The notes under the pieces are model-generated. The model was not told where the DNA came from and made no database searches. It worked only from the letters and a program-made list of their open reading frames with translations. A program made the translations under genes and the position numbers. Shown here one piece after another: positions 15,853-24,401 of a stretch of 38,049 nt of DNA. Position 1 is the first letter of the stretch; every line of letters begins with the position of its first letter. This DNA is from M55B111 sp964614065 (GTDB taxonomy: Bacteria; Bipolaricaulota; Bipolaricaulia; M55B111), in NCBI GenBank assembly GCA_964614065.1, contig CAZTJJ010000009.1, positions 1 through 38,049 on the forward strand, given 5' to 3'.

Positions 15853-18189
15853 CTAATCTGTACCTAGATAAGCAAATAACACCTTCTCCGGGGTAGCCGG
15901 ATAACTGTATAACCTGGTACCAATAGCATCGCTAACCGCGTTAACCGCGGCAGCATGGGCTGCCATTAACGGAACCTCGCCCAGGCCTTTTGCACCGTAA
16001 GGTCCACCCGGGTACTCGTCCTCCACAAATTCGACGATGAGATCGTCTGGAACGTCTTCTGCGGTTGGAACAAGATAATTGGTAAAATCCGGATCTAAAA
16101 ACTTCCCCTTATCGCTCTTGAGATCTTCAGTCAAGGCAAACCCGATCCCCTGAGCTGCTCCTCCCTCAATCTGACCAGCAGCGGTAACTGGATTGATTAT
16201 TTTACCCGAATCGTGGACAGCAACGTGCTGAATCAAATTTGTCTCTCCAGTAAAGGTATCCACCTCGACCTTCGTAATATGAGTGGCGTAAGCAAATACG
16301 AAGTACGCATCTCCTTCAGAGGTCTTTGGATTCCAGTTCCATACTCCCTTCTCCGTCCATCCTTCAACGGCCATGTCGACGTTTTTGGACCACATTTGTA
16401 AAGCTACTTCCTGCAATTCGACTCTATGCTCGGTGTCGTCCTCGTCAATAACGTAACCATTTGCAATTGAGACTGATTTACAGTCCAAAATGTTACGTCC
16501 AACCTGCTTGATTCGAGGCTTTAGCTTATTAGCAGCATCGATAATTGCGTTCCCGGACATGGTGGTGGCTCTGGAAGCAACTGTTGGGCCACTGTCCGGC
16601 ACTCGGGAGGTATCGACTTCTGTGAAGTTAACATTTTGGATTTTTATTCCCAACGACTGAGCAGCAATTTGAGTAAGCACTGTTTCAGCTCCCTGCCCCA
16701 TCTCTGTGTTACCTACGGCAACTGTTAGAGACCCGTCTGATTCAAGCTTTAGATACGCTCCTGCCTTGTCCAGAAAAGGAGCAGATCCTCCCATCCCCAC
16801 GCCATACATAACGGCACAAGCACCAATTCCTTTTTTTATCTTATGATGATTCTCGTTCCACGAAGAATACTCGCTTTTAACAGTACTCCAATTGGCAACT
16901 TGCCGTGCTCTTGTCAACGTCTCGACGGCCCCAACGCTTTTCTCAAGTTTCTGATCCGTCGCTGTACGATCCCCCCTCCGCACAACGTTCTTTTTCCTTA
17001 CGTCCATGGGGTCTAACTCTAACTTTTCCGCCAATAACTCAATCTGAGATTCGTAAGGAAAGATGACCTGAGGGCTACCAAAACCCCGAAATGCACCGTT
17101 TGGCACTTTGTTGGTTGCCACGCTCCTAGCAACAATCTCAACGTTTGGAACCGTGTATGGACCGGTCGCATGGACAAGCGATCTCCATAGAACCGCCGGC
17201 GAAAGAGTTTGATAAGCTCCTGAATCAAGGTAAATATCGACCTTGACACCAACTAGTTTTCCATGTCGATCCGCGGCGGTTTCATATTTTACGATTGATG
17301 GATGACGTTTACTGGTAGCCTTAATGTCCTCGCGTCTATCGTAAACTAATTTCACGGGTTCACCGGATGCGTCCGCTAACAAGGCAGCATATGCCCCCAA
17401 CTGGGAGGGTACGTCCTCCTTTCCGCCAAAAGCACCGCCCGTCGTGGTAAGAACTACATTCACCTTGTTCAGGGGCATATCCAGCACAGTTGATACTGCG
17501 TTTCTCACGTAATAGGGACATTGCATGCTCCCCTGGATTTCGATACTTCCATTGGAGGCCGGTATAGCTATAACCCCCTGAGGTTCCATGTAAGCGTGTT
17601 CCTGGTAACCAGTTCGGTACTCTCGTTCAATGATAATGGGAGTAGAATTAAAAGCTTTTTCAACGTCACCTTTATCGATGGTCAACTCGTCAAACAAGTT
17701 TCCAGCTTCGCTAAACTTAGGTTGAGCAACAACTGGGCTGGTTGATTTCAACGCATCCAAAGGATCTAGAACTGGCTCCCGCAGATCATATTCTATTTCA
17801 ACAGCAGTTTGAACTTTCCCCGCAATGCGTTTACCCTCAGCCGCTACAAGAGCTATGGGCTCACCATCGTATCTTACTTCTTCCTTGGCCAGCGCAGGTT
17901 GATCATCTTCTATCACAGGAATCAGGTTTTCACCAGGTATATCTTTAGCTGTCACAATCGCTTCAACACCATCAATGGAGGGCAACTGGTCAAAGTTTGT
18001 AGACATGATCTTAGCGCTTGGCACTGTACTCCGAATCACCGTAGCTGTCAGAACACCACGGGGAGATAGATCGTCGACGAACCTGGCGTCACCGGTTACT
18101 TTATCCCTTGCGTCAACTCTATTCATGCCTTGTCCCACTGGACCGCCATTAGACAGTTGATTTGAAAAGCGACCTTTATCTGCCCTCAT
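15853..18189 (-). CDS. Molybdopterin-binding subunit of a xanthine-dehydrogenase-family hydroxylase (XdhD-like)
   Basis: A 778-residue catalytic subunit of a molybdenum hydroxylase, likely oxidising a purine or related heterocycle. Seen: the a/b hammerhead start (GMNRVDARDKVTGDARFVDD), the Mo-cofactor loops GGAFGGKED (about residues 255-263) and FRGFGSPQ (about 370-377), GNTEMGQGAETVLTQIAAQS, SGPTVASRATTMSGNA, and the catalytic glutamate in GAKGLGE (E738). No FAD or 2Fe-2S subunit adjoins it; it may share those encoded at 25.1-26.5 kb or use others outside the window. The amidohydrolase gene ends 27 bases upstream on the same strand, so they form an operon. GGAG lies about six bases before the ATG. 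Confidence 0.88.
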   Translation of the reverse strand: MRADKGRFSNQLSNGGPVGQGMNRVDARDKVTGDARFVDDLSPRGVLTATVIRSTVPSAKIMSTNFDQLPSIDGVEAIVTAKDIPGENLIPVIEDDQPALAKEEVRYDGEPIALVAAEGKRIAGKVQTAVEIEYDLREPVLDPLDALKSTSPVVAQPKFSEAGNLFDELTIDKGDVEKAFNSTPIIIEREYRTGYQEHAYMEPQGVIAIPASNGSIEIQGSMQCPYYVRNAVSTVLDMPLNKVNVVLTTTGGAFGGKEDVPSQLGAYAALLADASGEPVKLVYDRREDIKATSKRHPSIVKYETAADRHGKLVGVKVDIYLDSGAYQTLSPAVLWRSLVHATGPYTVPNVEIVARSVATNKVPNGAFRGFGSPQVIFPYESQIELLAEKLELDPMDVRKKNVVRRGDRTATDQKLEKSVGAVETLTRARQVANWSTVKSEYSSWNENHHKIKKGIGACAVMYGVGMGGSAPFLDKAGAYLKLESDGSLTVAVGNTEMGQGAETVLTQIAAQSLGIKIQNVNFTEVDTSRVPDSGPTVASRATTMSGNAIIDAANKLKPRIKQVGRNILDCKSVSIANGYVIDEDDTEHRVELQEVALQMWSKNVDMAVEGWTEKGVWNWNPKTSEGDAYFVFAYATHITKVEVDTFTGETNLIQHVAVHDSGKIINPVTAAGQIEGGAAQGIGFALTEDLKSDKGKFLDPDFTNYLVPTAEDVPDDLIVEFVEDEYPGGPYGAKGLGEVPLMAAHAAAVNAVSDAIGTRLYSYPATPEKVLFAYLGTD

Positions 18190-18216
18190 ACGTTCTCCAT
18201 GATTTTTTCCAATCTG

Positions 18217-19575
18217 TTAATAGAATCTTGCCGCTATTTCGTTCTGTTTGGGTACAAATTCGAGAATACTTTCATCCATTAGATTGCCTCCGTGAACCAA
18301 TACCTCTCCATTGACCATGGTAAAATCTACTCCTTTAGTGTCGCACATCAACAACAAAGAGACGGGGTCAGACAGGCCACCGGCGAACTCAAGGCGGTTC
18401 AAATCCACCATAACCAGGTCAGCTGCCTTGCCGGGCTCTATCGATCCGATTTCATCCTGGCGGCCAAGCACCCTGGCGCCTCCAATACTGCCAAACCGTA
18501 ACATATCTCTGGGGGATATTGCATCTGCTCCGTATTCCACTCGTTGCAGCAAAAGTCCCTGGCGCAGTTCTTTTATCATGTTAGAGCTATCGTTACTTGC
18601 ACTGCCATCAACGGCAACACTTATATTGAGGTTTGTCCCTTTCATCTTTGTCACCGGAGCGATACCCGAGCCAAGTCTCATATTTGAAGACGGACAGTAA
18701 GACATCCCCACCCGAGCTTTGGACAACTTGACGATCTCATCATCGGTTAGGTGAACCAGGTGGGCAAACCAGACATCGTTACCCAGCCATCCCAGCTTCT
18801 CCATATAATCGACAGGTCGTAATCCAACTTTTTCCAAACAAAAGTCGTTTTCATCCTCCGTCTCGGCCAGATGAGTATGAAGCAAGACCCTGTGCTTTCT
18901 GGCCATCTCCGCCGTTTCCTGCATTAACTTTTCCGAAACCGAGAACGGAGAACATGGTGCCAGGGCAACCCGAATCATGGAAAACCTGTCTGGATCGTGA
19001 AACTCATCTATCACCCGTTCGTACTCCGAGAGGATTTCCTCCTCCGTTTGCACCACTTCTTTCGGAGGTAGTCCACCCTCTTCCCTGGAAAGCGACATAC
19101 TTCCCCTGGTGGGATGAAATCTAATTCCCACCCGCTCAGCTACTTCGACCTCGGTGTCAAAAAAATCGTTGTTACCACCAGGAAAGACATACAGATGGTC
19201 ACTTGTAGTGGTTACGCCACTTAATAACAGTTCCGCCAATCCTATCATAGTACTGGAATATATAGCGTCGTGATTCAGGAGTTCCCATCGGTCGTAAAGA
19301 GTAGTAAGCCAATCAAATAATTTAGAGTTGTTTGCCGGTTTGAAGTTTCTAAACAGAGTTTGATAGAGATGATGATGGGTATTTACCAAGCCGGGAATCA
19401 TGACTTTATGGCTACCATCGTAGACCTTATCCGGAACTTCTCCATCGTATGTGCCTTCACCAAGCTCCTCGATTACGTTATCATCTATCAGGACGTAAGC
19501 GTGGTTTAATTCAGTCCCATAAGAATTTGCCGTAAATAGCGTATGGATATTCTCAATCAATTTTAACGCGCCCAT
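18217..19575 (-). CDS. Amidohydrolase, 8-oxoguanine deaminase/SsnA-like
   Basis: A 452-residue zinc-dependent hydrolase of the amidohydrolase superfamily (ATZ/TRZ, guanine-deaminase-like group) that removes an amino group from a purine or triazine-type ring. Seen: the metal motif NTHHHLYQ (HHH at residues 67-69), the later HTHLAE metal/substrate motif, HLVHL, and the VDGSASNDSSNM segment carrying the metal aspartate. This combination is characteristic of proteins annotated as 8-oxoguanine deaminase. With a Mo-hydroxylase downstream, conversion of an aminopurine (guanine or 8-oxoguanine) to the oxo form for oxidation is the likely role; exact substrate is inference. Ribosome binding site is weak (GGGT). 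Confidence 0.85.
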   Translation of the reverse strand: MGALKLIENIHTLFTANSYGTELNHAYVLIDDNVIEELGEGTYDGEVPDKVYDGSHKVMIPGLVNTHHHLYQTLFRNFKPANNSKLFDWLTTLYDRWELLNHDAIYSSTMIGLAELLLSGVTTTSDHLYVFPGGNNDFFDTEVEVAERVGIRFHPTRGSMSLSREEGGLPPKEVVQTEEEILSEYERVIDEFHDPDRFSMIRVALAPCSPFSVSEKLMQETAEMARKHRVLLHTHLAETEDENDFCLEKVGLRPVDYMEKLGWLGNDVWFAHLVHLTDDEIVKLSKARVGMSYCPSSNMRLGSGIAPVTKMKGTNLNISVAVDGSASNDSSNMIKELRQGLLLQRVEYGADAISPRDMLRFGSIGGARVLGRQDEIGSIEPGKAADLVMVDLNRLEFAGGLSDPVSLLLMCDTKGVDFTMVNGEVLVHGGNLMDESILEFVPKQNEIAARFY

Positions 19576-19679
19576 AGATTTACCCGATAGCGATGGTAAC
19601 CACGCTTAAAGGTTTTTGCAACAGACTCCCCTCATTCAAGCAAAGCATGTGTGCTTGCTCAAGAAAGGAAATTTTTCTA

Positions 19680-20390
19680 TCAAATTATCGGGCCGACCAA
19701 GTGGCCAATATATAATACCAAAGATGCACTCACAGTAATCAGGATATTATCGTCGATTGGCCCAAACTCATATCTTTCCAAAAAGGAAGCGACCACCGCA
19801 GCTATCAATCCCCATAGGGCAATATCCCCTCTGGCGGCCAGAAAAAAACCAAGGGGAGCACACAAAGCAAGCATAAAGACGTTGCCGATGGGGCTCTTAG
19901 TTCTTCGCTTGTACATCAAATTTCGCGCTACACCCGTTATACCGTCACCAAATGCCATAAACAGGGGTGGTATAATTGCGATCCATGGGTTGTCAAATAC
20001 AATCCATAAGACAAAAACAGAGAGTCCCCACATCAAACAAAAGTGAACCTCGTTTTCGTTCTTGTCCACCTGAACAGACTCAATTAGGTTGCCCGTCAGA
20101 TGAGGAATAAGAGTAAGAATAGCAAGAGACGAACCAACGATCAAAGGATAGATGTAAGGAAAAGGAAACTTGCCATCTGTAAATACAAAGGGTACGGCGA
20201 AAAGAGCGACGCCTCCTGCAAACATGTGAACAATCTTCCGGTTATAGTAAACGGATACGTTCTTTTCCAGCCCGACTTCTCGCATCCACCTGTAAGGGTA
20301 TTTGGTAAATACAGTTACTGCCAGCGCATATACAGTTATAATAAATACCCAGAAAAGTTCATTATTGTAGAGAAAGTATAAATATTTCAA
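19680..20390 (-). CDS. Dolichol kinase/phosphatidate cytidylyltransferase-like membrane protein
   Basis: A 236-residue polytopic membrane protein with about six hydrophobic segments. It has the NRKIVHMFAGG motif (about residues 50-60) and FGDGITGVARNLMYKRRTKSPIGN (key residues D, G, R and K at about 147-166), which together mark the CTP-dependent prenol/dolichol kinase-like and CDP-diglyceride-synthetase-like family. A lipid or prenyl alcohol kinase role is probable; substrate unknown. Translation appears to start at TTG (20390) with only a weak ribosome binding site. It precedes the amidohydrolase on the same strand by about 100 bases and is probably not functionally linked. Confidence 0.65.
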   Translation of the reverse strand: MKYLYFLYNNELFWVFIITVYALAVTVFTKYPYRWMREVGLEKNVSVYYNRKIVHMFAGGVALFAVPFVFTDGKFPFPYIYPLIVGSSLAILTLIPHLTGNLIESVQVDKNENEVHFCLMWGLSVFVLWIVFDNPWIAIIPPLFMAFGDGITGVARNLMYKRRTKSPIGNVFMLALCAPLGFFLAARGDIALWGLIAAVVASFLERYEFGPIDDNILITVSASLVLYIGHLVGPII

Positions 20391-20428
20391 GTTACCATCC
20401 GTTAATTTAAAAGATAGAATTATCTCAT

Positions 20429-20458
20429 AGTTTAACTTCTACCAAAGTGCTTTGTCAA
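20429..20458 (-). promoter_or_regulatory. Minus-strand promoter for the dolichol-kinase-like gene
   Basis: TTGACA (20458-20453), an 18-base spacer and TAAACT (20434-20429) on the minus strand, about 40 bases before the TTG start. The -35 box is perfect and the -10 box fair. Confidence 0.45.
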
Positions 20459-20496
20459 AAAGACGACCAGCAGAAGAGACCATCGAGTGAGCTCCA

Positions 20497-20525
20497 TTTA
20501 TTTGAAAAATAGCCGCATCTATAAT
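20497..20525 (+). promoter_or_regulatory. Plus-strand promoter candidate for the purine ABC operon
   Basis: A perfect -10 box TATAAT (20520-20525) with a weak -35 box TTTATT (20497-20502) and 17-base spacing. It would start transcription about 100 bases before the ATPase gene. A lone AGGAGG (20588-20593) in this leader is not followed by a usable start, and the ATG at 20631 itself has no clear ribosome binding site. Confidence 0.4.
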
Positions 20526-20630
20526 AGACTGATTTCAACCTAGGTCCAGCGGCTCAGTTTAAAGGCATCAAAATCGAATTACTGATCCAGGAGGCTCAGT
20601 CCATCAGCACTTAGTTTCGATAACATCACA

Positions 20631-22172
20631 ATGTCAGAAAATAATACCTCGCTAATTCGCTTTGACTCCATAGTAAAGAAATTTCCCGACGTTCTTGCTA
20701 ACGATCACGTATCCTTCGATATAGAAGAAGGTACAATCCATTCCCTCCTCGGTGAAAACGGAGCGGGAAAAACAACGTTAATGAACGTACTCTACGGCCT
20801 GTACGAACAGGAAGAAGGAACAATATATCTCCGGGGCCAGGAGAAAATCATCGACTCTCCTACAAAAGCAATTGAGCTTGGAATTGGAATGGTACATCAA
20901 CATTTCAAACTAGTTTCCAGCCACACAGTTATAGAAAACATAGCTCTTGGTCTTAAAACCGCAAGCACAATGAGGCCAACAAAGGAGATCGAGCGAAAAC
21001 TAGTGGAACTGGCGGCTCAATACGGTCTGGACGTGGACCCTCGAGCGAAGATATGGCAACTATCAGCAGGCGAAAAACAGCGTGTTGAAATTCTGAGAGC
21101 TCTGTACCGAGGGGCCGAGATTTTAATTCTGGACGAACCAACCTCAGTTCTAACCCCAGGAGAAACCGAGCGTCTATTCCAGGTCCTTCAGGATATGGCG
21201 TCCTCGGGGAGAACAATAATATTTATCAGTCACAAATTGGATGAAGTAATGGCCATTAGCAAATACATAACTGTTTTACGAGACGGCAGGGTCGTGGACA
21301 CGCTGAAGAAGGAGTCCACTAACAAACGTGAACTATCTAAAAAGATGGTAGGACGCGAAGTCCTCTTTGACCTGGAGAGAAAACCGGTCGATAGGGGAGA
21401 CAAAGTGCTTGAGGTCGGTAATCTTTCCGCTTTCAATGACAAAGGTATCAAAGCAATAAACAACTTATCCTTCGATCTTCACGAAGGAGAAATTCTTGGC
21501 ATAGCGGGCGTTGCAGGTAACGGCCAGCGCGAACTGGCCGAAGTTTTATCCGGACTGCGGAAAGCCACTTCAGGCAAAGTCTTCATAGATGGCAAGAATT
21601 TAACCAACGCGTCCCCGCGCTCGATAATCGATTCACAGGTAACATTCATACCCGAGGACCGCATTAATCAAGGAATAGTGGGCAATCTTACTTTAAACGA
21701 CAACGTTATTCTAAAAAGCTATCGGAAACCTCCTTTTTCCAAGGGTATTTTTATCAACTACAGAGCCGTCAAAGAACACGCACAAAAACTCATCGAGCAA
21801 TTCGACGTGAAAGCCCCCGGGCCCGACACTCCGGCAAACTTACTTTCAGGGGGAAACATACAGAAGCTAATCCTGGCAAGAGAAGTATCATTAGAACCAA
21901 AATTGATCATTGCTTCTCACCCTACTTATGGGCTAGACGTGGGTGCAGCTGAACAAATACGAAACCTTCTCCTAACACAACGAGAGAACGGAGTAGCAGT
22001 TCTATTGATCTCAGAAAACCTCACCGAAATTACCTCCCTCAGCGACAGAATTGCCGTCATCTACGAAGGTCAGCTTATGGGTTTAGTGAATAGAGAAGAG
22101 GCAACCAGAAGCGAATTGGGTATGATGATGGCAGGTACTAGAATAGAACAAATCACTCACGATCAGGTATAA
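20631..22172 (+). CDS. Nucleoside/purine-type ABC transporter ATP-binding protein (BMP-associated)
   Basis: A 513-residue double ABC ATPase of the sugar/nucleoside (RbsA/NupO-like) type energising an importer. The N-terminal half has Walker A GENGAGKTT (about residues 39-47), signature LSAGEKQR and Walker B ILILDEPTSVLTPGE. The C-terminal half has the degenerate Walker A GVAGNGQRE usual for the group, LSGGNIQK, and an altered Walker B (LIIASHPTYGLD) in which the catalytic glutamate is replaced. So the second site is probably regulatory, as in relatives. Permease genes follow at 3-base spacing. Context (Mo-hydroxylases, purine riboswitch) points to purine bases or nucleosides as cargo. Confidence 0.92.
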   Translation: MSENNTSLIRFDSIVKKFPDVLANDHVSFDIEEGTIHSLLGENGAGKTTLMNVLYGLYEQEEGTIYLRGQEKIIDSPTKAIELGIGMVHQHFKLVSSHTVIENIALGLKTASTMRPTKEIERKLVELAAQYGLDVDPRAKIWQLSAGEKQRVEILRALYRGAEILILDEPTSVLTPGETERLFQVLQDMASSGRTIIFISHKLDEVMAISKYITVLRDGRVVDTLKKESTNKRELSKKMVGREVLFDLERKPVDRGDKVLEVGNLSAFNDKGIKAINNLSFDLHEGEILGIAGVAGNGQRELAEVLSGLRKATSGKVFIDGKNLTNASPRSIIDSQVTFIPEDRINQGIVGNLTLNDNVILKSYRKPPFSKGIFINYRAVKEHAQKLIEQFDVKAPGPDTPANLLSGGNIQKLILAREVSLEPKLIIASHPTYGLDVGAAEQIRNLLLTQRENGVAVLLISENLTEITSLSDRIAVIYEGQLMGLVNREEATRSELGMMMAGTRIEQITHDQV

Positions 22173-22175
22173 GAA

Positions 22176-23252
22176 ATGGGAAAAAGTCTACCAATAAAAA
22201 TTACAGAACGACCCAATCCCTCAGGATTAGTGATTATCGGCGTATCCTTTCTTGCTCTATTATCAGCATTCTTAGTAGCAAGCTTCGTATTTTGGGCCTA
22301 CGGGACAAATCCCATCGTAGCTTACAGAGCTTTGTTCTCCGGAGCATTTGGAGGAACATACGAATTATCAGAGACAATACGCAGGGCAATTCCACTCTTA
22401 CTAGCGGGTGTAGGGCTTGCCATCGCATTCAAAGCACAATTCTGGAACATTGGAGCCGAGGGCCAACTACTGCTGGGAACCATCGCTGCCACCTGGGTTG
22501 CTTTGTTCAGTCCGGTTCCAAAACCTTTAATGATCCCGGCCATGTTCTTTTTCGGCTTTCTCGCCGGCGCGGCATGGGGGTTAATTCCTGCTATACTGAA
22601 AAGCAAGCTTGGGATTAACGACGTAATTACCACCTTGATGATGAACTATATAGCAATTAACTTCGTGCTATTCTTGGTCCAGGGGCCCTGGAAAGGTGAG
22701 CATCAATGGGGGTTCCCCTACACGGATAAATTTCCACAGGCTGCCAGACTTTCAACAATTGGAACTACCCACGTTCACTGGTTAACCCTGGTCATAGGCG
22801 TTCTCGCGGCCATACTTATTTACATACTCATCAATCAAACCACTCCGGGTTATGAGATAAAAGTCCTGGGAAGTAATCCTTCAGCCGGCCGGTTTGCAGG
22901 GATGAGCTATGTTAAAACAACTATCCTGGTTATGTTTTTCTCCGGCGGTCTGGCGGGAATGGCTGGTGTCGGCGAAATCGCTGGAATTCACCATATGCTC
23001 AGAAACCCATCGGAGTTATCCTTAGGATACGGATATACCGCAATTATCGTGGCCTGGCTCGCCCGGAAGAACCCATTAGCTGTCATTCTAACTGCGTTCT
23101 TCTTTGGAGCCATCTTCTCGGGCGGGGACGCGTTGAAGGTTTCTATCGGCTTACCCTTTCAAATAACTGACGTCTTCAACGGATTAATATTATTCTTTTT
23201 AATTGGCAGTGAGATATTAATGAATTACAAAATCGAGTGGAGGAAAGCTTAA
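22176..23252 (+). CDS. Nucleoside/purine-type ABC transporter permease 1
   Basis: A 358-residue permease of the BPD_transp_2 family (NupP/YufP-like). It has nine to ten hydrophobic segments and the family loop FKAQFWNIGAEGQLLLG at about residues 86-102, with the GSNPSAGRFAGM coupling segment near 230-241. It pairs with permease 2 to form a heterodimeric channel. It starts three bases after the ATPase stop, and its own stop overlaps the start of permease 2 by one base (TAATG). Confidence 0.92.
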   Translation: MGKSLPIKITERPNPSGLVIIGVSFLALLSAFLVASFVFWAYGTNPIVAYRALFSGAFGGTYELSETIRRAIPLLLAGVGLAIAFKAQFWNIGAEGQLLLGTIAATWVALFSPVPKPLMIPAMFFFGFLAGAAWGLIPAILKSKLGINDVITTLMMNYIAINFVLFLVQGPWKGEHQWGFPYTDKFPQAARLSTIGTTHVHWLTLVIGVLAAILIYILINQTTPGYEIKVLGSNPSAGRFAGMSYVKTTILVMFFSGGLAGMAGVGEIAGIHHMLRNPSELSLGYGYTAIIVAWLARKNPLAVILTAFFFGAIFSGGDALKVSIGLPFQITDVFNGLILFFLIGSEILMNYKIEWRKA

Positions 23253-24178
23253 TGGTCACTAGCTGGATAATAGGTATTTTAAGCAGAGCTCTTGCCTACG
23301 GCACCCCGTTACTGTTGGGTACTCTGGGAGAAATATACACCGAAAGATCGGGCGTAGTGAATCTGGGAGTCGAAGGAATGATGATCATGGGAGCAATTAG
23401 TGCATTCGCCACAGCTTTCATAACTGGTAATCCATGGTTAGGTATGCTTATAGCAGCAATCGCGGGAGGGCTCGCAGCCTTTATCCACGCCTTTTTAAGT
23501 ATCAGCCTGCGCGCAAACCAAGTAGTCTCCGGGCTGGCCTTGACCATGTTCGGGCTTGGGCTTTCCGGCCTGTTCGGGAAGGGATTTGAAGGTAAACCTT
23601 TAGGCGCCACAATCCCCAACGTTACCGTTCCTTTACTCAAAGATATTCCATATCTGGGTAAAATACTTTTTATCAATCAGAGCCCGATCGTGTATATCGG
23701 GATTGTTCTGACCCCAATACTCTCTTACGTGCTTTTCAAGACCTCTATTGGTATAACAATCAGGTCAGTGGGCGAAAACCCGGCGGCAGCAGATTCAGCG
23801 GGAATAAACGTCTGGAAAGTAAGATACCTATGCGTGTTATTTGGTGGTGTTCTTGCCGGTTTAGGTGGTGGTTATCTCTCCATCGCCTACAGGCCGGCCT
23901 GGACTCAGGAAATGACCGGGGGTATGGGGTGGCTGGTTATAGCATTAACGATTTTCGCAGCCTGGAAACCGGGAAGAGGTTTGGTTGGAGCATACCTATT
24001 TGGTGCATTGATTCATCTATCTTACCGACTTCAGCCCTGGGTTCCTCCTCAATTACTGAAAATGATGCCTTACGCCTTCGCCATTTTGGCATTAGTCGCG
24101 CTGGCAATCGGTTCCAGAAGGACTTTCACCCAGGAACCCAACGCATTAATGGAACCTTACGTGAGGGGGGAGAAATGA
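23252..24178 (+). CDS. Nucleoside/purine-type ABC transporter permease 2
   Basis: A 308-residue second permease (NupQ/YufQ-like). It shows the hallmark EIYTERSGVVNLGVEGMMIMG (key residues ERSGV-NLG-EGMM near 21-40) and the loop VGENPAAADSAGI. ATG at 23252 is chosen over an in-frame ATG at 23237 because GGAGG lies eight bases upstream and the longer start would overlap permease 1 by 16 bases. The binding-protein gene follows after about 220 bases that include a riboswitch. Confidence 0.92.
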   Translation: MVTSWIIGILSRALAYGTPLLLGTLGEIYTERSGVVNLGVEGMMIMGAISAFATAFITGNPWLGMLIAAIAGGLAAFIHAFLSISLRANQVVSGLALTMFGLGLSGLFGKGFEGKPLGATIPNVTVPLLKDIPYLGKILFINQSPIVYIGIVLTPILSYVLFKTSIGITIRSVGENPAAADSAGINVWKVRYLCVLFGGVLAGLGGGYLSIAYRPAWTQEMTGGMGWLVIALTIFAAWKPGRGLVGAYLFGALIHLSYRLQPWVPPQLLKMMPYAFAILALVALAIGSRRTFTQEPNALMEPYVRGEK

Positions 24179-24280
24179 CAAAGTGTAATTATACGTGCTA
24201 TCAACGCGAAAAAATTCCAACCTTAAACCAAGAGATCTAACATCGTTCCTAAACATACATAATTGTTGCTGTCATTGATT

Positions 24281-24394
24281 TATGAAATTGTGTATAATGC
24301 CAGTAATAGGATCTGGGAGTTTTTACCTTCGTGCAATAAATGCGAAGACTACTTCCATAGATCTTGTGACCCGGCAATCTTACTAAATGGAGGT
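24281..24394 (+). promoter_or_regulatory. Purine riboswitch (guanine/hypoxanthine class, C74), likely translational
   Basis: Conserved aptamer parts in order: TATAAT (24293-24298); P2 CCAG/CTGG enclosing an AATAGG loop; J2/3 AGTTTTTACC (24318-24327, usual AGTTTCTACC with C to T); P3 CTTCGTG/TGCGAAG with loop CAATAAA; and GACTAC (24347-24352). The specificity base (position 74 by xpt numbering) is C at 24349, the guanine/hypoxanthine type. P1 is weak (GTA/TAC, then GAA/TTC after a bulge). Downstream, ACTTCCAT (24351-24358), which is P1's 3' strand, can pair over 8 bp with ATGGAGGT (24387-24394) carrying the Shine-Dalgarno. Ligand binding would therefore free the site (ON switch). It is placed before the BMP binding protein and hydroxylase genes. 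Confidence 0.82.
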
Positions 24395-24401
24395 CTTAGA
24401 T

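Noticed and set aside
20430..20460. A TTCTACC string suggesting a second purine riboswitch before the ABC operon
   Set aside because: The TATAAT and GACTAC partners and the P2/P3 stems are absent in the right order on either strand.
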